Positions 16,551 to 25,313 of a DNA stretch of 64,000 nt are shown here, piece by piece; the stretch's first letter is position 1, and every line of letters begins with the position of its first letter. Source of the stretch: Enterobacter ludwigii (GTDB taxonomy: Bacteria; Pseudomonadota; Gammaproteobacteria; Enterobacterales; Enterobacteriaceae). The position numbers and the translations under genes were made by a program. The notes beneath the pieces are model-generated. The model ran no database searches. It was given only the letters and a program-made list of their open reading frames with translations, and had not been told where the DNA came from. The DNA lies in the NCBI GenBank assembly GCA_900068845.1, contig CEFQ01000012.1, positions 46,621-110,620 on the forward strand. Reading direction: 5' to 3'.

Positions 16551-17717
16551 TCATTGCGTTGTCGGGGTATAGATAATTCTCAACGTCCCCTGATAACGAC
16601 CCGCTGTTTTTGACGATAAGGTGAAGGCCGGCGTGATAAGTTGTATGGGTGCCGGAACGCATAGTACCGAATTGCTCTGCCCCGGTAACACCACTCGGCG
16701 CAATATCCCTCTATTGGTGCCACTCCAGATGATTTCATTACCGTTCTCAACCACCTGACGCGCTTTGGTCAGCGGATTGATCACTTCAATCGCATAATCG
16801 AGACGATTTTGCGCCAGATTTTTGTCCGCGCCATTGAGATATAGTGAAAACAATCCCGTGGCTCTGGCGGGCGCGGCTGCACCTTCATCCTGAAAGATCA
16901 GGCTCACCCGGTTACTGTCAGAATTATTGCCATCATACAGGCACATATCCAGCGAGCGACTGCCGCTAACGGTGGTGCTGGCGCGCGCGCCTGGGAAGGT
17001 TTTCAAACCGAGGTCAACGTTGGCGGCCGCATTGCCAAACTCTGGCAAATAGATCTGCTGATTGCCGTAGTCCGTCACCGTAAAGGCCATCATGGCGATC
17101 CAGTCACCCATCTTGGTGACGTTAGTGCATCCCACATCGACATTCTGGGAATTGCCGGTGCAGCCAGTGACTGGCCACTGCATCAGCGACATTTTCAGTG
17201 TGGCGCTCCAGGTGCCCGCCGACGGAAATTTACTCAGCTCGGAAGAGGGCAGATACGCCGAATAATCGGTACCATCGCCACGCGGTGTGACGGCGCCGCC
17301 AAAGGCATTCAATGGCACCAAATTGGTGGCCACCACCGCGTTGTTCAGTGAACGACGTTTGGTGAGATAGACGTTCAATACGCGCGTCTGTTTGGTGCTG
17401 CTTTCGGTAAACAACACCGGCACGGGATACGGCGACGGTGACGCTTCCAGCCACACCGGAAAGGTCAGGCAGGCGCCATAATGATTGTTGGTGCGCGACT
17501 GGCAAACCAGCGTATTTCGCCCCCATTTCGGCGCGTCGTTAGTATCGTAACCCCCACTTTCATTGGTCCAGATCGGCAATTGCGCCGGTACAGACATGCG
17601 GTCAAAGGTGACGGCAATGCTGGTATTGCGCCCTGAAGGCGTAAGCATGGCGGCCTGCGCCTGCGTGCCCACCATCAGCCATAACATTGCCAGCGCGGTG
17701 AGAAATCTACTCTTCAT
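16551..17717 (-). CDS. CS1/CFA-type fimbrial tip adhesin (CfaE/CooD family)
   Basis: A 388-residue exported protein with a 22-residue signal (MKSRFLTALAMLWLMVGTQA, then QA) followed by 'AMLTPSGRNTSIAVTFDRMS'. The size, the last position of the operon and the motifs 'WGRNTLVCQSRTNNHYGACL' and 'SRSLDMCLYDGNN' fit the minor tip adhesins of class 5 fimbriae (CfaE, CooD, CblD). These carry an N-terminal binding domain and a C-terminal pilin-like domain ending in an alternating strand ('AGRYQGTLRIIYTPTTQ'). It starts 9 bp after the usher stop and is translated with it. It would initiate fibre assembly and bind a surface receptor, which is unknown. Confidence 0.83.
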   Translation of the reverse strand: MKSRFLTALAMLWLMVGTQAQAAMLTPSGRNTSIAVTFDRMSVPAQLPIWTNESGGYDTNDAPKWGRNTLVCQSRTNNHYGACLTFPVWLEASPSPYPVPVLFTESSTKQTRVLNVYLTKRRSLNNAVVATNLVPLNAFGGAVTPRGDGTDYSAYLPSSELSKFPSAGTWSATLKMSLMQWPVTGCTGNSQNVDVGCTNVTKMGDWIAMMAFTVTDYGNQQIYLPEFGNAAANVDLGLKTFPGARASTTVSGSRSLDMCLYDGNNSDSNRVSLIFQDEGAAAPARATGLFSLYLNGADKNLAQNRLDYAIEVINPLTKARQVVENGNEIIWSGTNRGILRRVVLPGQSNSVLCVPAPIQLITPAFTLSSKTAGRYQGTLRIIYTPTTQ

Positions 17718-17726
17718 CCAAAGTCC

Positions 17727-20465
17727 CTATTGTTGTTCCTGCAAAGAAAGCGCGGTGCGTGCCAGTGGCACCTCATCCGAGCGGCGAGTGGCCGTCAGCA
17801 ATTTTGCCCGCTGCTGCACGTCCTGAGGCATGGCGGCCAGTTCAATGGGTTTACAGTCGCTGTCGCCGACGTAACGCACCACATCGTGGGTGCTTTTCAC
17901 CTTCATTTCACAGCGGTACATCTGCATGCCGCGCACCATGTACAAATTTTTGATGCGGTGATCGGTTTCTGCGCTGAATCCGCCCTGACCTAAACCGGAC
18001 CAGCTGGCGACATTTAGCGGCGTGGCACCTTCCAACGGAATATGTTGATTGATCATCAGCCTGCCGAGCCAGGTGTAGCGTGAGACAATATTCACCTCAC
18101 TGACCAGCATGCGTCCCGGGGCGATAAACAGCGTGCGTCGTCCGGCCCCTTGGGTGATTTCACTGCGTATCCCATCAGTCGATTCAATGGAATCATTGAT
18201 GCTAAGGGTGCTCTGGGTATAAGCCGGCAGGCTGAACAGCGTGCGGCCGGTACCGTGCAAGCTGGCGCTGCCTGCGCCATCGACGGAGACGTCCACCCGG
18301 CTATCGCGACTCTCATCGCTGCTCGCAACGTGCAGACCGACAGCCGCGCTGGGCAGGCCGTTGCCCCATTTTCCCCAGTACAGGCCGGAACGCGCCACCG
18401 CCAATGAGGAGTTATAACTCCCGCTGCTGCTTAAACGCTGACCAGATGAACGGGAAGATGCCGAGCTGAATGCCAGACTGCCGCTGCCATATTCGCCGCC
18501 GGTTTTGCCGTAAACGGAGGCATTCAGGGTATTTTCCTGATTGCCGTTGAGGTTCACGCCGATTTCCTGCTGGTTCTGCGCATCGAAATACCAGTTTTGC
18601 GCCACGTTATAGCCAACCTGATCTTTGTTGTTGCGATCGGTCTGGTAGGTCATGCCTACCGAACTGTAGTTTGAAGGTGATTGGGTGGCCGGCGTGCTAA
18701 CGCGCGAAAGCGAAAGGGAGAGGAAGCCGCCGTTATCGCGCGTGATCCCGCTGCTGGTGGAGCGTGTAAAGAGAGTGGCGCTGGTATTAATATTGATGCC
18801 GTTGACGCTGAAGCCGCGGCCAAGGCCAGCCTGCCATGTCGTGGTCTGCGTTTTGCTGTAGGTGTTACGGCGCGCCCATACCGGCACGACCGCGTTATCA
18901 TCCAGCTGGACCGGGATCACATTGCGACCTTCATTCTTGCTGGCGCTATAACCGGCATTCAGATACCAGCTGTTCACCGGCACGCTAAACATCAGGCTGC
19001 TGCTCTGATAGCAACCGCTGAAACCGTATTGCCCGCCGTTGTTGCTATAGCAATCCCGCGCATACAGGGCGCTGCGGTAAAAACTCAGAGAGAATCCGTC
19101 GTTATAGGAGACTTGCTGGATATTACCGCGCGAGCCTTCACTGCCTTTCAGGTAGCTGAAGCGGGTGGTGAGAATGCCGTCGAGCAGCAGGTTGTCGAAT
19201 CCATGATTCCAGTCGAGCGCGCTTTCGATAAAGCGGTTGCGGTTGGTCAGGGCAACACCGCCGGTTAGCGCGGCATCTTCCGTCACAGGGACTTTAACCC
19301 CCGCCTGCATCACGCGGCGGTCGGCACCCTTTTCCGACGCTGTGCCGTTGCCCTGAACCTCGCGGTCGGGGATGGTGCCACCTTGTACAAACCATTCAAT
19401 ATTCTGGCTGGTCGCATTGCCTGTACGGCTAAAAGGAACCTGCTCGGTGCGTGACAACTGGTTATCTTCATAGATGCGTAGCGTCACGCCGTAACTGCCG
19501 TTGGGGAAAGCGGTGGTATCGAGATTTTGCGTGCCCGCATTGAGGTAAAAGGTGCCAAGCAGTTGCTGACCGCGATAGGCATCAACACGCGATGGACGCG
19601 TAATAAACACCGTTACCGGCGTGCCCTGTGCCGCCTGCGCACGGTTCACCCAGGCGAGAGTCGAACCCACGCGCGCGCCTTCGATGGTGCTGAGCGGCAG
19701 CTGGCTTAAGGTAATGTTGCCGCCGGCGTTACTGAAAATATCCCGTGAATCCATGCGTCCGGCCTGAACGTAATAACGTTTGCCCAGATCGCGGCGCAGG
19801 AAGACGTTATTGAAACGCACTTCCTGATGATTTTGCTGACGGTATTTCTGCGCGAGATAGTCCCAGTCAATGCCGGCATAACTGTTCTCAGTGAATCCGA
19901 GCGCGCCCGCCCCCTGCAGCGATAACGTCTGATCACCGCGATTAGTGACGAAATTGATATTCTGCTGATGAATAAATGCCGCTTCCGTTTCTGCGGTCTG
20001 TTGGTAATAGGGCGAGTGAGGCTTTGCGGCAAGCGGTACAAATTCGGGACCAAGAAACAGTGACGCCCGGGCATTGTTTTCGTCATAGATCAGTGCAAGA
20101 GAATCCGTCTCAATATAGTCGCATCCCGCCGCGCCGCCGTTGCTGCTGCATGCCCGGTTGCCGTTGCGTGCCAGAGGTTCACGCATCAGTTGGTCCAGGC
20201 GTTTTTCCTGTTGCGGGTCTTTTTGATAATGCTTCATCACCGCCAGCACAACCTCATGCGGTTTTAGCAATGTGACGGTATCAAGTGAAACCGAAGCTTC
20301 AAAAAGGCCGAGCGATTGCCCGTAAACAGAAAGGTTGACCCACAGCGTCTGGCCGGTGACCAGCGATTCAAAACCAGGCGGAACCTGTGTGGCAGCACGG
20401 GTTGAAAGGGAAGGGATCAGGGTAATGAAAGAGGCTATTAAAACAACGCGGATATTAACCTTCAT
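17727..20465 (-). CDS. CS1/CFA-type outer-membrane usher (CfaC/CooC/TcfC family)
   Basis: A 912-residue outer-membrane usher with a signal peptide (about residues 1-24). The N-terminal region is 'VPPGFESLVTGQTLWVNLSV', the long middle forms the beta-barrel and plug, and the C-terminus carries an E-set-like domain. Typical features are 'RRDLGKRYYVQAGRMDSRDI' and 'VFITRPSRVDAYRGQQLLGT'. It matches the alternate chaperone-usher ushers rather than FimD. AGGACG upstream of ATG 20465 supports the start. A hairpin with a T-rich tail lies between it and the major subunit gene, which would lower usher expression relative to pilin. Confidence 0.9.
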   Translation of the reverse strand: MKVNIRVVLIASFITLIPSLSTRAATQVPPGFESLVTGQTLWVNLSVYGQSLGLFEASVSLDTVTLLKPHEVVLAVMKHYQKDPQQEKRLDQLMREPLARNGNRACSSNGGAAGCDYIETDSLALIYDENNARASLFLGPEFVPLAAKPHSPYYQQTAETEAAFIHQQNINFVTNRGDQTLSLQGAGALGFTENSYAGIDWDYLAQKYRQQNHQEVRFNNVFLRRDLGKRYYVQAGRMDSRDIFSNAGGNITLSQLPLSTIEGARVGSTLAWVNRAQAAQGTPVTVFITRPSRVDAYRGQQLLGTFYLNAGTQNLDTTAFPNGSYGVTLRIYEDNQLSRTEQVPFSRTGNATSQNIEWFVQGGTIPDREVQGNGTASEKGADRRVMQAGVKVPVTEDAALTGGVALTNRNRFIESALDWNHGFDNLLLDGILTTRFSYLKGSEGSRGNIQQVSYNDGFSLSFYRSALYARDCYSNNGGQYGFSGCYQSSSLMFSVPVNSWYLNAGYSASKNEGRNVIPVQLDDNAVVPVWARRNTYSKTQTTTWQAGLGRGFSVNGININTSATLFTRSTSSGITRDNGGFLSLSLSRVSTPATQSPSNYSSVGMTYQTDRNNKDQVGYNVAQNWYFDAQNQQEIGVNLNGNQENTLNASVYGKTGGEYGSGSLAFSSASSRSSGQRLSSSGSYNSSLAVARSGLYWGKWGNGLPSAAVGLHVASSDESRDSRVDVSVDGAGSASLHGTGRTLFSLPAYTQSTLSINDSIESTDGIRSEITQGAGRRTLFIAPGRMLVSEVNIVSRYTWLGRLMINQHIPLEGATPLNVASWSGLGQGGFSAETDHRIKNLYMVRGMQMYRCEMKVKSTHDVVRYVGDSDCKPIELAAMPQDVQQRAKLLTATRRSDEVPLARTALSLQEQQ

Positions 20466-20480
20466 TACAGCGTCCTGCTG

Positions 20481-20513
20481 AAAAAGAATAACAAAGGGGG
20501 CGAATGGCCCCCC
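20481..20513 (-). terminator. Intra-operon attenuator hairpin between pilin and usher
   Basis: On the minus strand the sequence reads GGGGGC-CATTC-GCCCCC followed by TTTGTTATTCTTTTT. It is placed after the major subunit stop (20543) and before the usher start (20465). Such partial terminators in fimbrial operons set a high pilin-to-usher ratio. Confidence 0.65.
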
Positions 20514-20542
20514 GAAATAATTGTTCAGTCAATGCCGACAAA

Positions 20543-21046
20543 TTAACTCTGCGTGGTGGCCTGAGTAATTAATAAGCTGACTACACCGGAATAGGTGCCG
20601 GTCGCCAGCACGCCTGGCGTAGTCTGGGAGATTTTCAATGGCAGTACTGACGAACCATTGGTGGTCCCCGCCGGGAACAGAGAGGCGTAAGTCAATGCTG
20701 TCGCGGTGGTGGTGATTCGTTTTAAATCCGCGCCCAGTGTGACGGTCAACGGTACCGCCGTACCGGTGACGGTATCGTTCAACTGGGCAGCACTCACCAG
20801 CGCAACGTTGATATTTGCGGTTTGCGAGTTCGACCAGATTTTGGTGTCCAGTGAATAGGTAGACAAACCACGGCCTGGAATATATTGCATATTAATGGTG
20901 CCCGGTAATGCGGTGCCGTCTGCCTGCGTCATATCGACCGTCGCATCGACGTTAGCATTCACTGTAATATCTTTCTGCACAGCCTGTGCATTAAATGCAG
21001 CCGTTAACGCAGCAGCGATGACGAGTGGTTTAATTAATTTTTGCAT
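20543..21046 (-). CDS. CS1/CFA-type major fimbrial subunit (CfaB/CooA family)
   Basis: A 167-residue pilin with a signal peptide (MQKLIKPLVIAAALTAAFNA, then QA) and the mature start 'VQKDITVNANVDATVDMTQA', matching the donor-strand segment of CfaB ('VEKNITVTASVDP...'). The end 'ATGTYSGVVSLLITQ' is the family's terminal strand. It has no cysteine in the mature part, in agreement with class 5 fimbriae. GGAGC upstream of ATG 21046. It polymerises into the fibre shaft with the chaperone at 21148 and the usher at 17727. Confidence 0.9.
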   Translation of the reverse strand: MQKLIKPLVIAAALTAAFNAQAVQKDITVNANVDATVDMTQADGTALPGTINMQYIPGRGLSTYSLDTKIWSNSQTANINVALVSAAQLNDTVTGTAVPLTVTLGADLKRITTTATALTYASLFPAGTTNGSSVLPLKISQTTPGVLATGTYSGVVSLLITQATTQS

Positions 21047-21147
21047 TTTTAGCTCCGTGAAAATCCTTGTACTGGCCTTGAATGACCGTCTTATTGGTAT
21101 TGAACTGCTTTATAACAACAGGTTGTTATTCCCTTAGAACATGCTGA

Positions 21148-21945
21148 CTAATGTCCGATAACGTATTCGCTGATATTTCGCGTGTTAAGATCAACATGTT
21201 TTATTCTGATTTCCTGAGCTGCATTTAATTCTGCAGAACGCCATGCTTTGAAGCGCAATGTTTCATCCGGATAGACCGTCGCGTGTTCTTTTTTCCACTG
21301 ACAGCTGCTGCTGATATGTTGTCTGGAGCAAACCGCAACTTCACGAATCACAACGCGTACCGTACCTGTGTTTTTTACTTCCCCCGACGTTGTCGAGCTG
21401 AGAGCTAACGAGGCCGTGCGCGGCGGAATATGGACCAGCACGCCCCACACTAAATTGATGCCGACCTGGTTGCTGATGTTATTATTCTGAGGTGATTTAT
21501 CTTTCAGTTCATCCGGCGCAGCCACAGCCTCAAAGTAAACACGCCAGGCGGTCTCTTTTTCCGGGGGTTGTAGTGCAATCAGGCGAATGATGCGTTGTGA
21601 ACCTGAAGCCAGTGCGAACTTATCCGGGGTGGCGATAAGCGATTGAGAAACGCTATCGTTAACCAATATTTCTTTTTCAAACGGTGTCGCAGGACGCTCT
21701 ATTCGCTTGATGCTGACTTTAATAAACTGCGCCTCACCGCTCTGCGATAATGTCTGGACCTGTGCCGCACCCTGGTTATTCAGGGTAACTTCCATCGGAT
21801 AGACGCTCATATTTGCCCAAGCCGATGCGGATGAGATAAAACCCATTGCTATCAGAGGGTAAGCGAGTTTTTTCGCAAGATGGGTTTTTGATAATGCGCC
21901 AAAAGAAAAGCCGCGACGTCGGGTGATATGCAGTGAATCGTCCAT
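21148..21945 (-). CDS. CS1/CFA-type periplasmic fimbrial chaperone (CfaA/CooB family)
   Basis: A 265-residue chaperone. The first 45 residues are unusual: about 25 mostly basic residues precede the hydrophobic signal 'LAYPLIAMGFISSASAWA'. The mature part starts 'NMSVYPMEVTLNNQGAAQVQ', with 'LASGSQRIIRLIALQPPEKE' as the subunit-binding strand and 'VGINLVWGVLVHIPP' as in alternate-type chaperones. AAGGATTT before ATG 21945 supports the long form; a start at the internal methionine would remove the extension. It is the first gene of a chaperone-pilin-usher-adhesin operon, the same order as cooBACD. Confidence 0.87.
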   Translation of the reverse strand: MDDSLHITRRRGFSFGALSKTHLAKKLAYPLIAMGFISSASAWANMSVYPMEVTLNNQGAAQVQTLSQSGEAQFIKVSIKRIERPATPFEKEILVNDSVSQSLIATPDKFALASGSQRIIRLIALQPPEKETAWRVYFEAVAAPDELKDKSPQNNNISNQVGINLVWGVLVHIPPRTASLALSSTTSGEVKNTGTVRVVIREVAVCSRQHISSSCQWKKEHATVYPDETLRFKAWRSAELNAAQEIRIKHVDLNTRNISEYVIGH

Positions 21946-22426
21946 GATAAATCCTTATAAAATCCATTAAAAACCTGGCGAATATTCCCTCTCCTGATCG
22001 GTTTATCTGTAAGCCAGGATGCCTTAATCATCGGAATAGCCGTGCGTTAAGAAAGTTCTCATACGGACTTTGTTGAGTCACTGTCCATTTTTGTGGTTAA
22101 TTTTTTTCAGGTTTTTATCAAAGAGATTGTTTTCCATTTCAAAGCAAGCTAACGCAATGAAATAGCTATAAAAAAATAAGTTAATTCCGTGAGTTAGTAT
22201 TTATTTAATCCGGTTAAAATAAATTCGGCCTTATACAAAATAAGTTGTTGATGATAGGATTATGCTGAGAAGGGCAAAAAAGACCCTTGCAGATATTAGA
22301 AGATTTTCACTGTTACTCATGTTGCCATATAGCATCCTGCACCGTTACTCATCAGGCCGTGAATAACACATCAGAAGCATGGCGAATATTTTTTTCATTT
22401 AGCAACCGGGCACACAAAACAGCAAT
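21946..22426. other. AT-rich regulatory region between fimbrial operon and divergent wHTH gene
   Basis: 481 bp with no credible ORF. It holds the 14-bp motif at 22080-22093 shared with the LuxR gene. On the minus strand the TGGACA in it, 18 bp, then TATGAG makes a plausible sigma-70-like promoter for the fimbrial operon. The low GC resembles H-NS-silenced fimbrial promoters. Confidence 0.5.
22080..22093 (-). promoter_or_regulatory. CAAAAATGGACAGT motif upstream of fimbrial operon
   Basis: Exact minus-strand copy of the 14-bp motif found upstream of the LuxR-type gene (15793-15806). It lies 135 bp before the chaperone start codon. Confidence 0.45.
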
Positions 22427-23290
22427 ATGAAAAGCAAACAACAACTCACGCAGTTGATTTTTCAGCGAGCAGAAGAGATTAAGTCGCATAAAAATATAGC
22501 GTTAGTGATGCAAAAGCATTACAACCTGTTGTTCAGACTCTATCTGACTAAGCCGCTCTATTTCAAAGTCATTTTTAAAGCCAATCGTTTTATTATCGGC
22601 TCAGCTATCATGGCGTATTTTTTCACCACCGATAAGCCAACACTGTGTCAGGTAAAGGACTTCTGTAAGAAAACGGGACTCATCAGCAATAACACTATTG
22701 ACTCATTTCTGCTGTTTATTCGGGTAGGCGGACGTATGGAAGTGGAAAAAGATGCGCAGGATAAACGTAAGTTAACGTATAAGGTTACCCGCAAAGCATT
22801 GGATGAAACACGGGCTCTAATTAATACCATGATGATCCCTTACGGCATGATGTATGAAGATTTTGATGTCTCAGCTTGCTTAAAAATGAAAACGTTCAAA
22901 ACCGAATATTTCAAAAAATACGCAGAAATTACCCTTAATCACGTCCACTTATTCGATATGGTACCGGAGAGTAAAGCATTCATTTTCAGGGACGCCGGGC
23001 ATATGCTTCTGATGGATCTTTACATCGAAACCATCAAGCAAAAGAGCAGCGTGATCGAATACAACTTCTTGAAAGCATCGCTCAAATGCGGGGTGTCCCG
23101 TTCGCATATAAAACGTTGTCTGCAGGCTGCTGAAGCGGCTGGCTTGCTGACGATTGATACTGTGAACAACAGCATTATTTTACATCCGTCCTTCATGCAA
23201 ATGGCGTTGGATTATTTTGCCGTTTATATGGCAATGGTCGAGTATGGACTGCGCGGTTTAACCGGTGTTCCTCCGCTTGTGGCAGGTTGA
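22427..23290 (+). CDS. Double winged-helix regulator-like protein, fimbria-associated
   Basis: A 287-residue protein I cannot assign to a named family. It appears to hold two MarR-like winged-helix segments. The first is about residues 60-130 ('PTLCQVKDFCKKTGLISNNT' with a wing 'VEKDAQDKRKLTYKVTRKAL'), the second about 205-260 ('SSVIEYNFLKASLKCGVSRS', 'IKRCLQAAEAAGLLTID'). There is no signal or membrane segment. It is transcribed divergently from the fimbrial operon across a 481-bp AT-rich region and has AT-rich codon use. A role as a regulator of the fimbriae is inference. The ribosome-binding site is weak. Confidence 0.6.
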   Translation: MKSKQQLTQLIFQRAEEIKSHKNIALVMQKHYNLLFRLYLTKPLYFKVIFKANRFIIGSAIMAYFFTTDKPTLCQVKDFCKKTGLISNNTIDSFLLFIRVGGRMEVEKDAQDKRKLTYKVTRKALDETRALINTMMIPYGMMYEDFDVSACLKMKTFKTEYFKKYAEITLNHVHLFDMVPESKAFIFRDAGHMLLMDLYIETIKQKSSVIEYNFLKASLKCGVSRSHIKRCLQAAEAAGLLTIDTVNNSIILHPSFMQMALDYFAVYMAMVEYGLRGLTGVPPLVAG

Positions 23291-23334
23291 TACGCTAGCC
23301 GTTACCGCGATCAAACAACGCTGTTGATTATTAA

Positions 23335-23410
23335 TTGCCATATTCAACAAATCCATTGCCACTATTGTCGTTTTACTTTTATTTGTCCGAATTTTAATAA
23401 TTTAGCGGGA
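23335..23410 (+). promoter_or_regulatory. Leader of SBP gene, copy 1 of a duplicated sequence
   Basis: The 76-bp segment contains CCATATTCAACAAATC, then ATTGCC, a TTTACTTT stretch and GATTTTAATA-like sequence, and is repeated with changes at 25213-25290. It lies 60 bp before the binding-protein start and probably contains its promoter. Confidence 0.6.
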
Positions 23411-23469
23411 ATATCATTGGGCGCTATTAAGGCCATTCAGAAAATAGACTCGCATTCACCAAGGACACT

Positions 23470-25083
23470 ATGAAATTAACTTCAATCGCTCTGGCAGTAG
23501 GCTTCAGCCTACTGGGAAACGCGTTCAGCGTGGTGGCCGCCGATCAGCCGGTGAGTGGCGGCAGTCTGACGGTCGGCGTCGAAACCGAACCGACCACCTT
23601 TAATCCGCAACTTAACGGTCAGGACAAAGCAGAAATCACGCTGCGTAATTTCTGGGAATCGCTGCTGGCGCGTCGTCCGGATGGCAGCTTTGTGCCGTGG
23701 CTGGCGCAGAGTTATGAAGCCAGCCAGGATGGCAAAGTGATCCGCTTCAATCTGCGCCGTGACGTCACCTTCTCCAACGGCGAGAAGTTTGATGCCAATG
23801 CGGTTGCTGATAACTTCCGTCAAACTCAGGTCGCGCAATATTGCGCCGGCACCAGTTTGTGCCTGATGGGTTCGCACATCGAGAAGATTGAAACGCCAGA
23901 CGATCACACCGTGGTGATCACCTTGAAAGAGATTTACTCGCCGTTCCTGTCCTTCGCGGCGGGCTTGCAGATTCTGGCACCGGCCAGCTGGAAATCACCG
24001 CAGCTGAAATCGGGTGGCAAAGACCTGGCGGGCACCGGGCCGTTTATTCTCGAAAGCTATGAGAAAGGCCAGCAGGTGACCTACGTTAAAAACCCGAAAT
24101 ACCACTGGGCGCCAGCAACCGCCAGGCATCAGGGACCGGCGTATCTCGATCGCGTGACCTATCGTTTCCTGCCAGAATCGTCGGTGCGCACCGGCGCGCT
24201 GCTGTCCGGTCAGGTGGATGCGATTGAAGGCATTTCGGGCAACGATGCTGGTGAATTCAAAGACAATTCCGACTTCACCTATCAGCATGCGCTGAATACC
24301 GGTACGCCGTATTCGCTGTTCCTTAACGTGGAATATGGTCCGACGCAGGATGTCAACGTGCGACGGGCGTTACTGCAAGGTCTGGATATCGATCCGCTGC
24401 TGAAATCAGTGTATCGCGGCGAACGCACCCGCGCGTGGGGCATCACTTCGCCAATTGATCCGCTCTACAACAAAGAGTTGGAAGACAAATACGGCAACAA
24501 TCCGGATGCCGCCAATAAGCTGCTGGATGACGCCGGCTGGAAAAGCCGTGACGGCGAGGGTTTCCGTACCAAAGATGGCCAGCGTCTGCGTATTGAGCTC
24601 ATTCAGGCACAGGCAACGGTGCGAGATCAGCGCGATGTATTGTTACAGGCGATTCAGGCACAAGCGCGTCAGCGTCTTGGCGTGGATCTCAAGCTTAACT
24701 ACGTCGATTCCGGTACTTATGCGGATGTGCGTAAAAGCGGCAAGTTCGGCACCATCGCTAACTCCAATACACCAACCGATGGCGTGGATATCGAAAACCA
24801 TTATCGTCCGATCACACAAGGTGGCGCGATTAACTACAGCCGCGTCAACGATGAGAAGATCAATGGATTGCTCGACAAAGCGGCCAGCACGCTGGATCTG
24901 AAGCAGCGCCGCGATTTCTACAGTCAACTGCAGCAGGTGGCATTACCGCAGCTGGCGCTGGCAGTGCCGCTCTACGAACCCGAAGATCAGTTAGCCACCG
25001 CCAGCTACGTGCACGGTTACGGTTTCCGCAGCTACAAGCAGATGCCAGAGAGCGTTTACGATGTGTGGGTGAGTGCGCATTAA
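23470..25083 (+). CDS. ABC transporter periplasmic substrate-binding protein (SBP_bac_5)
   Basis: A 537-residue peptide/nickel-type (cluster C) binding protein with a signal peptide (MKLTSIALAVGFSLLGNAFS, cleavage after VVAA). The body has 'VETEPTTFNPQLNGQDKAEI', 'LAQSYEASQDGKVIRFNLRR', 'GTGPFILESYEKGQQVTYVK' and 'YEPEDQLATASYVHGYGFRS'. It would deliver ligand to the permeases at 26191 and 27180. The operon also includes a flavin monooxygenase, an arrangement known for the KPN_01854-type importer family, so the ligand may be a compound cleaved by the monooxygenase. A repeat-rich inverted pair follows the stop. A vestigial paralogue lies at 25875. Confidence 0.9.
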   Translation: MKLTSIALAVGFSLLGNAFSVVAADQPVSGGSLTVGVETEPTTFNPQLNGQDKAEITLRNFWESLLARRPDGSFVPWLAQSYEASQDGKVIRFNLRRDVTFSNGEKFDANAVADNFRQTQVAQYCAGTSLCLMGSHIEKIETPDDHTVVITLKEIYSPFLSFAAGLQILAPASWKSPQLKSGGKDLAGTGPFILESYEKGQQVTYVKNPKYHWAPATARHQGPAYLDRVTYRFLPESSVRTGALLSGQVDAIEGISGNDAGEFKDNSDFTYQHALNTGTPYSLFLNVEYGPTQDVNVRRALLQGLDIDPLLKSVYRGERTRAWGITSPIDPLYNKELEDKYGNNPDAANKLLDDAGWKSRDGEGFRTKDGQRLRIELIQAQATVRDQRDVLLQAIQAQARQRLGVDLKLNYVDSGTYADVRKSGKFGTIANSNTPTDGVDIENHYRPITQGGAINYSRVNDEKINGLLDKAASTLDLKQRRDFYSQLQQVALPQLALAVPLYEPEDQLATASYVHGYGFRSYKQMPESVYDVWVSAH

Positions 25084-25098
25084 ATAATCGCACCTATT

Positions 25099-25169
25099 CG
25101 TAGCGGCGCAATTTATTGCGCTCAGTTGATGTTAAACGTCAAATCAGCGCAATAAATTGCGCCGCTACG
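25099..25169. repeat. 24-bp perfect inverted repeat of the dispersed family
   Basis: The arm CGTAGCGGCGCAATTTATTG plus CGCT at 25099-25122 is exactly complementary to 25146-25169, around a 23-bp loop. It is located between the SBP gene and the duplicated leader at 25213. It could fold as a strong hairpin at the end of the SBP message. Confidence 0.8.
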
Positions 25170-25212
25170 ATATGTGCATTAATTAAATATTTTTTCTTTT
25201 CCGCCGAATTAT

Positions 25213-25290
25213 TGCATTTCCATATTCAACAAATCGATTGCCGTTATTCTCGGTTTACTTTAATCCGCCGGATTTTAATACTTTCCGCAA
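25213..25290 (+). promoter_or_regulatory. Leader of GNAT gene, copy 2 of a duplicated sequence
   Basis: It corresponds to 23335-23410, sharing CCATATTCAACAAATC exactly and most of the following 50 bp. It ends 23 bp before the acetyltransferase start, where the other copy precedes the binding protein. Confidence 0.6.
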
Positions 25291-25313
25291 GATTGATTAA
25301 GGGAACGGTAAAT

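Noticed and set aside
18681..19268. 195-codon plus-strand frame within the usher gene
   Set aside because: Antisense to the usher and without signal or motif.
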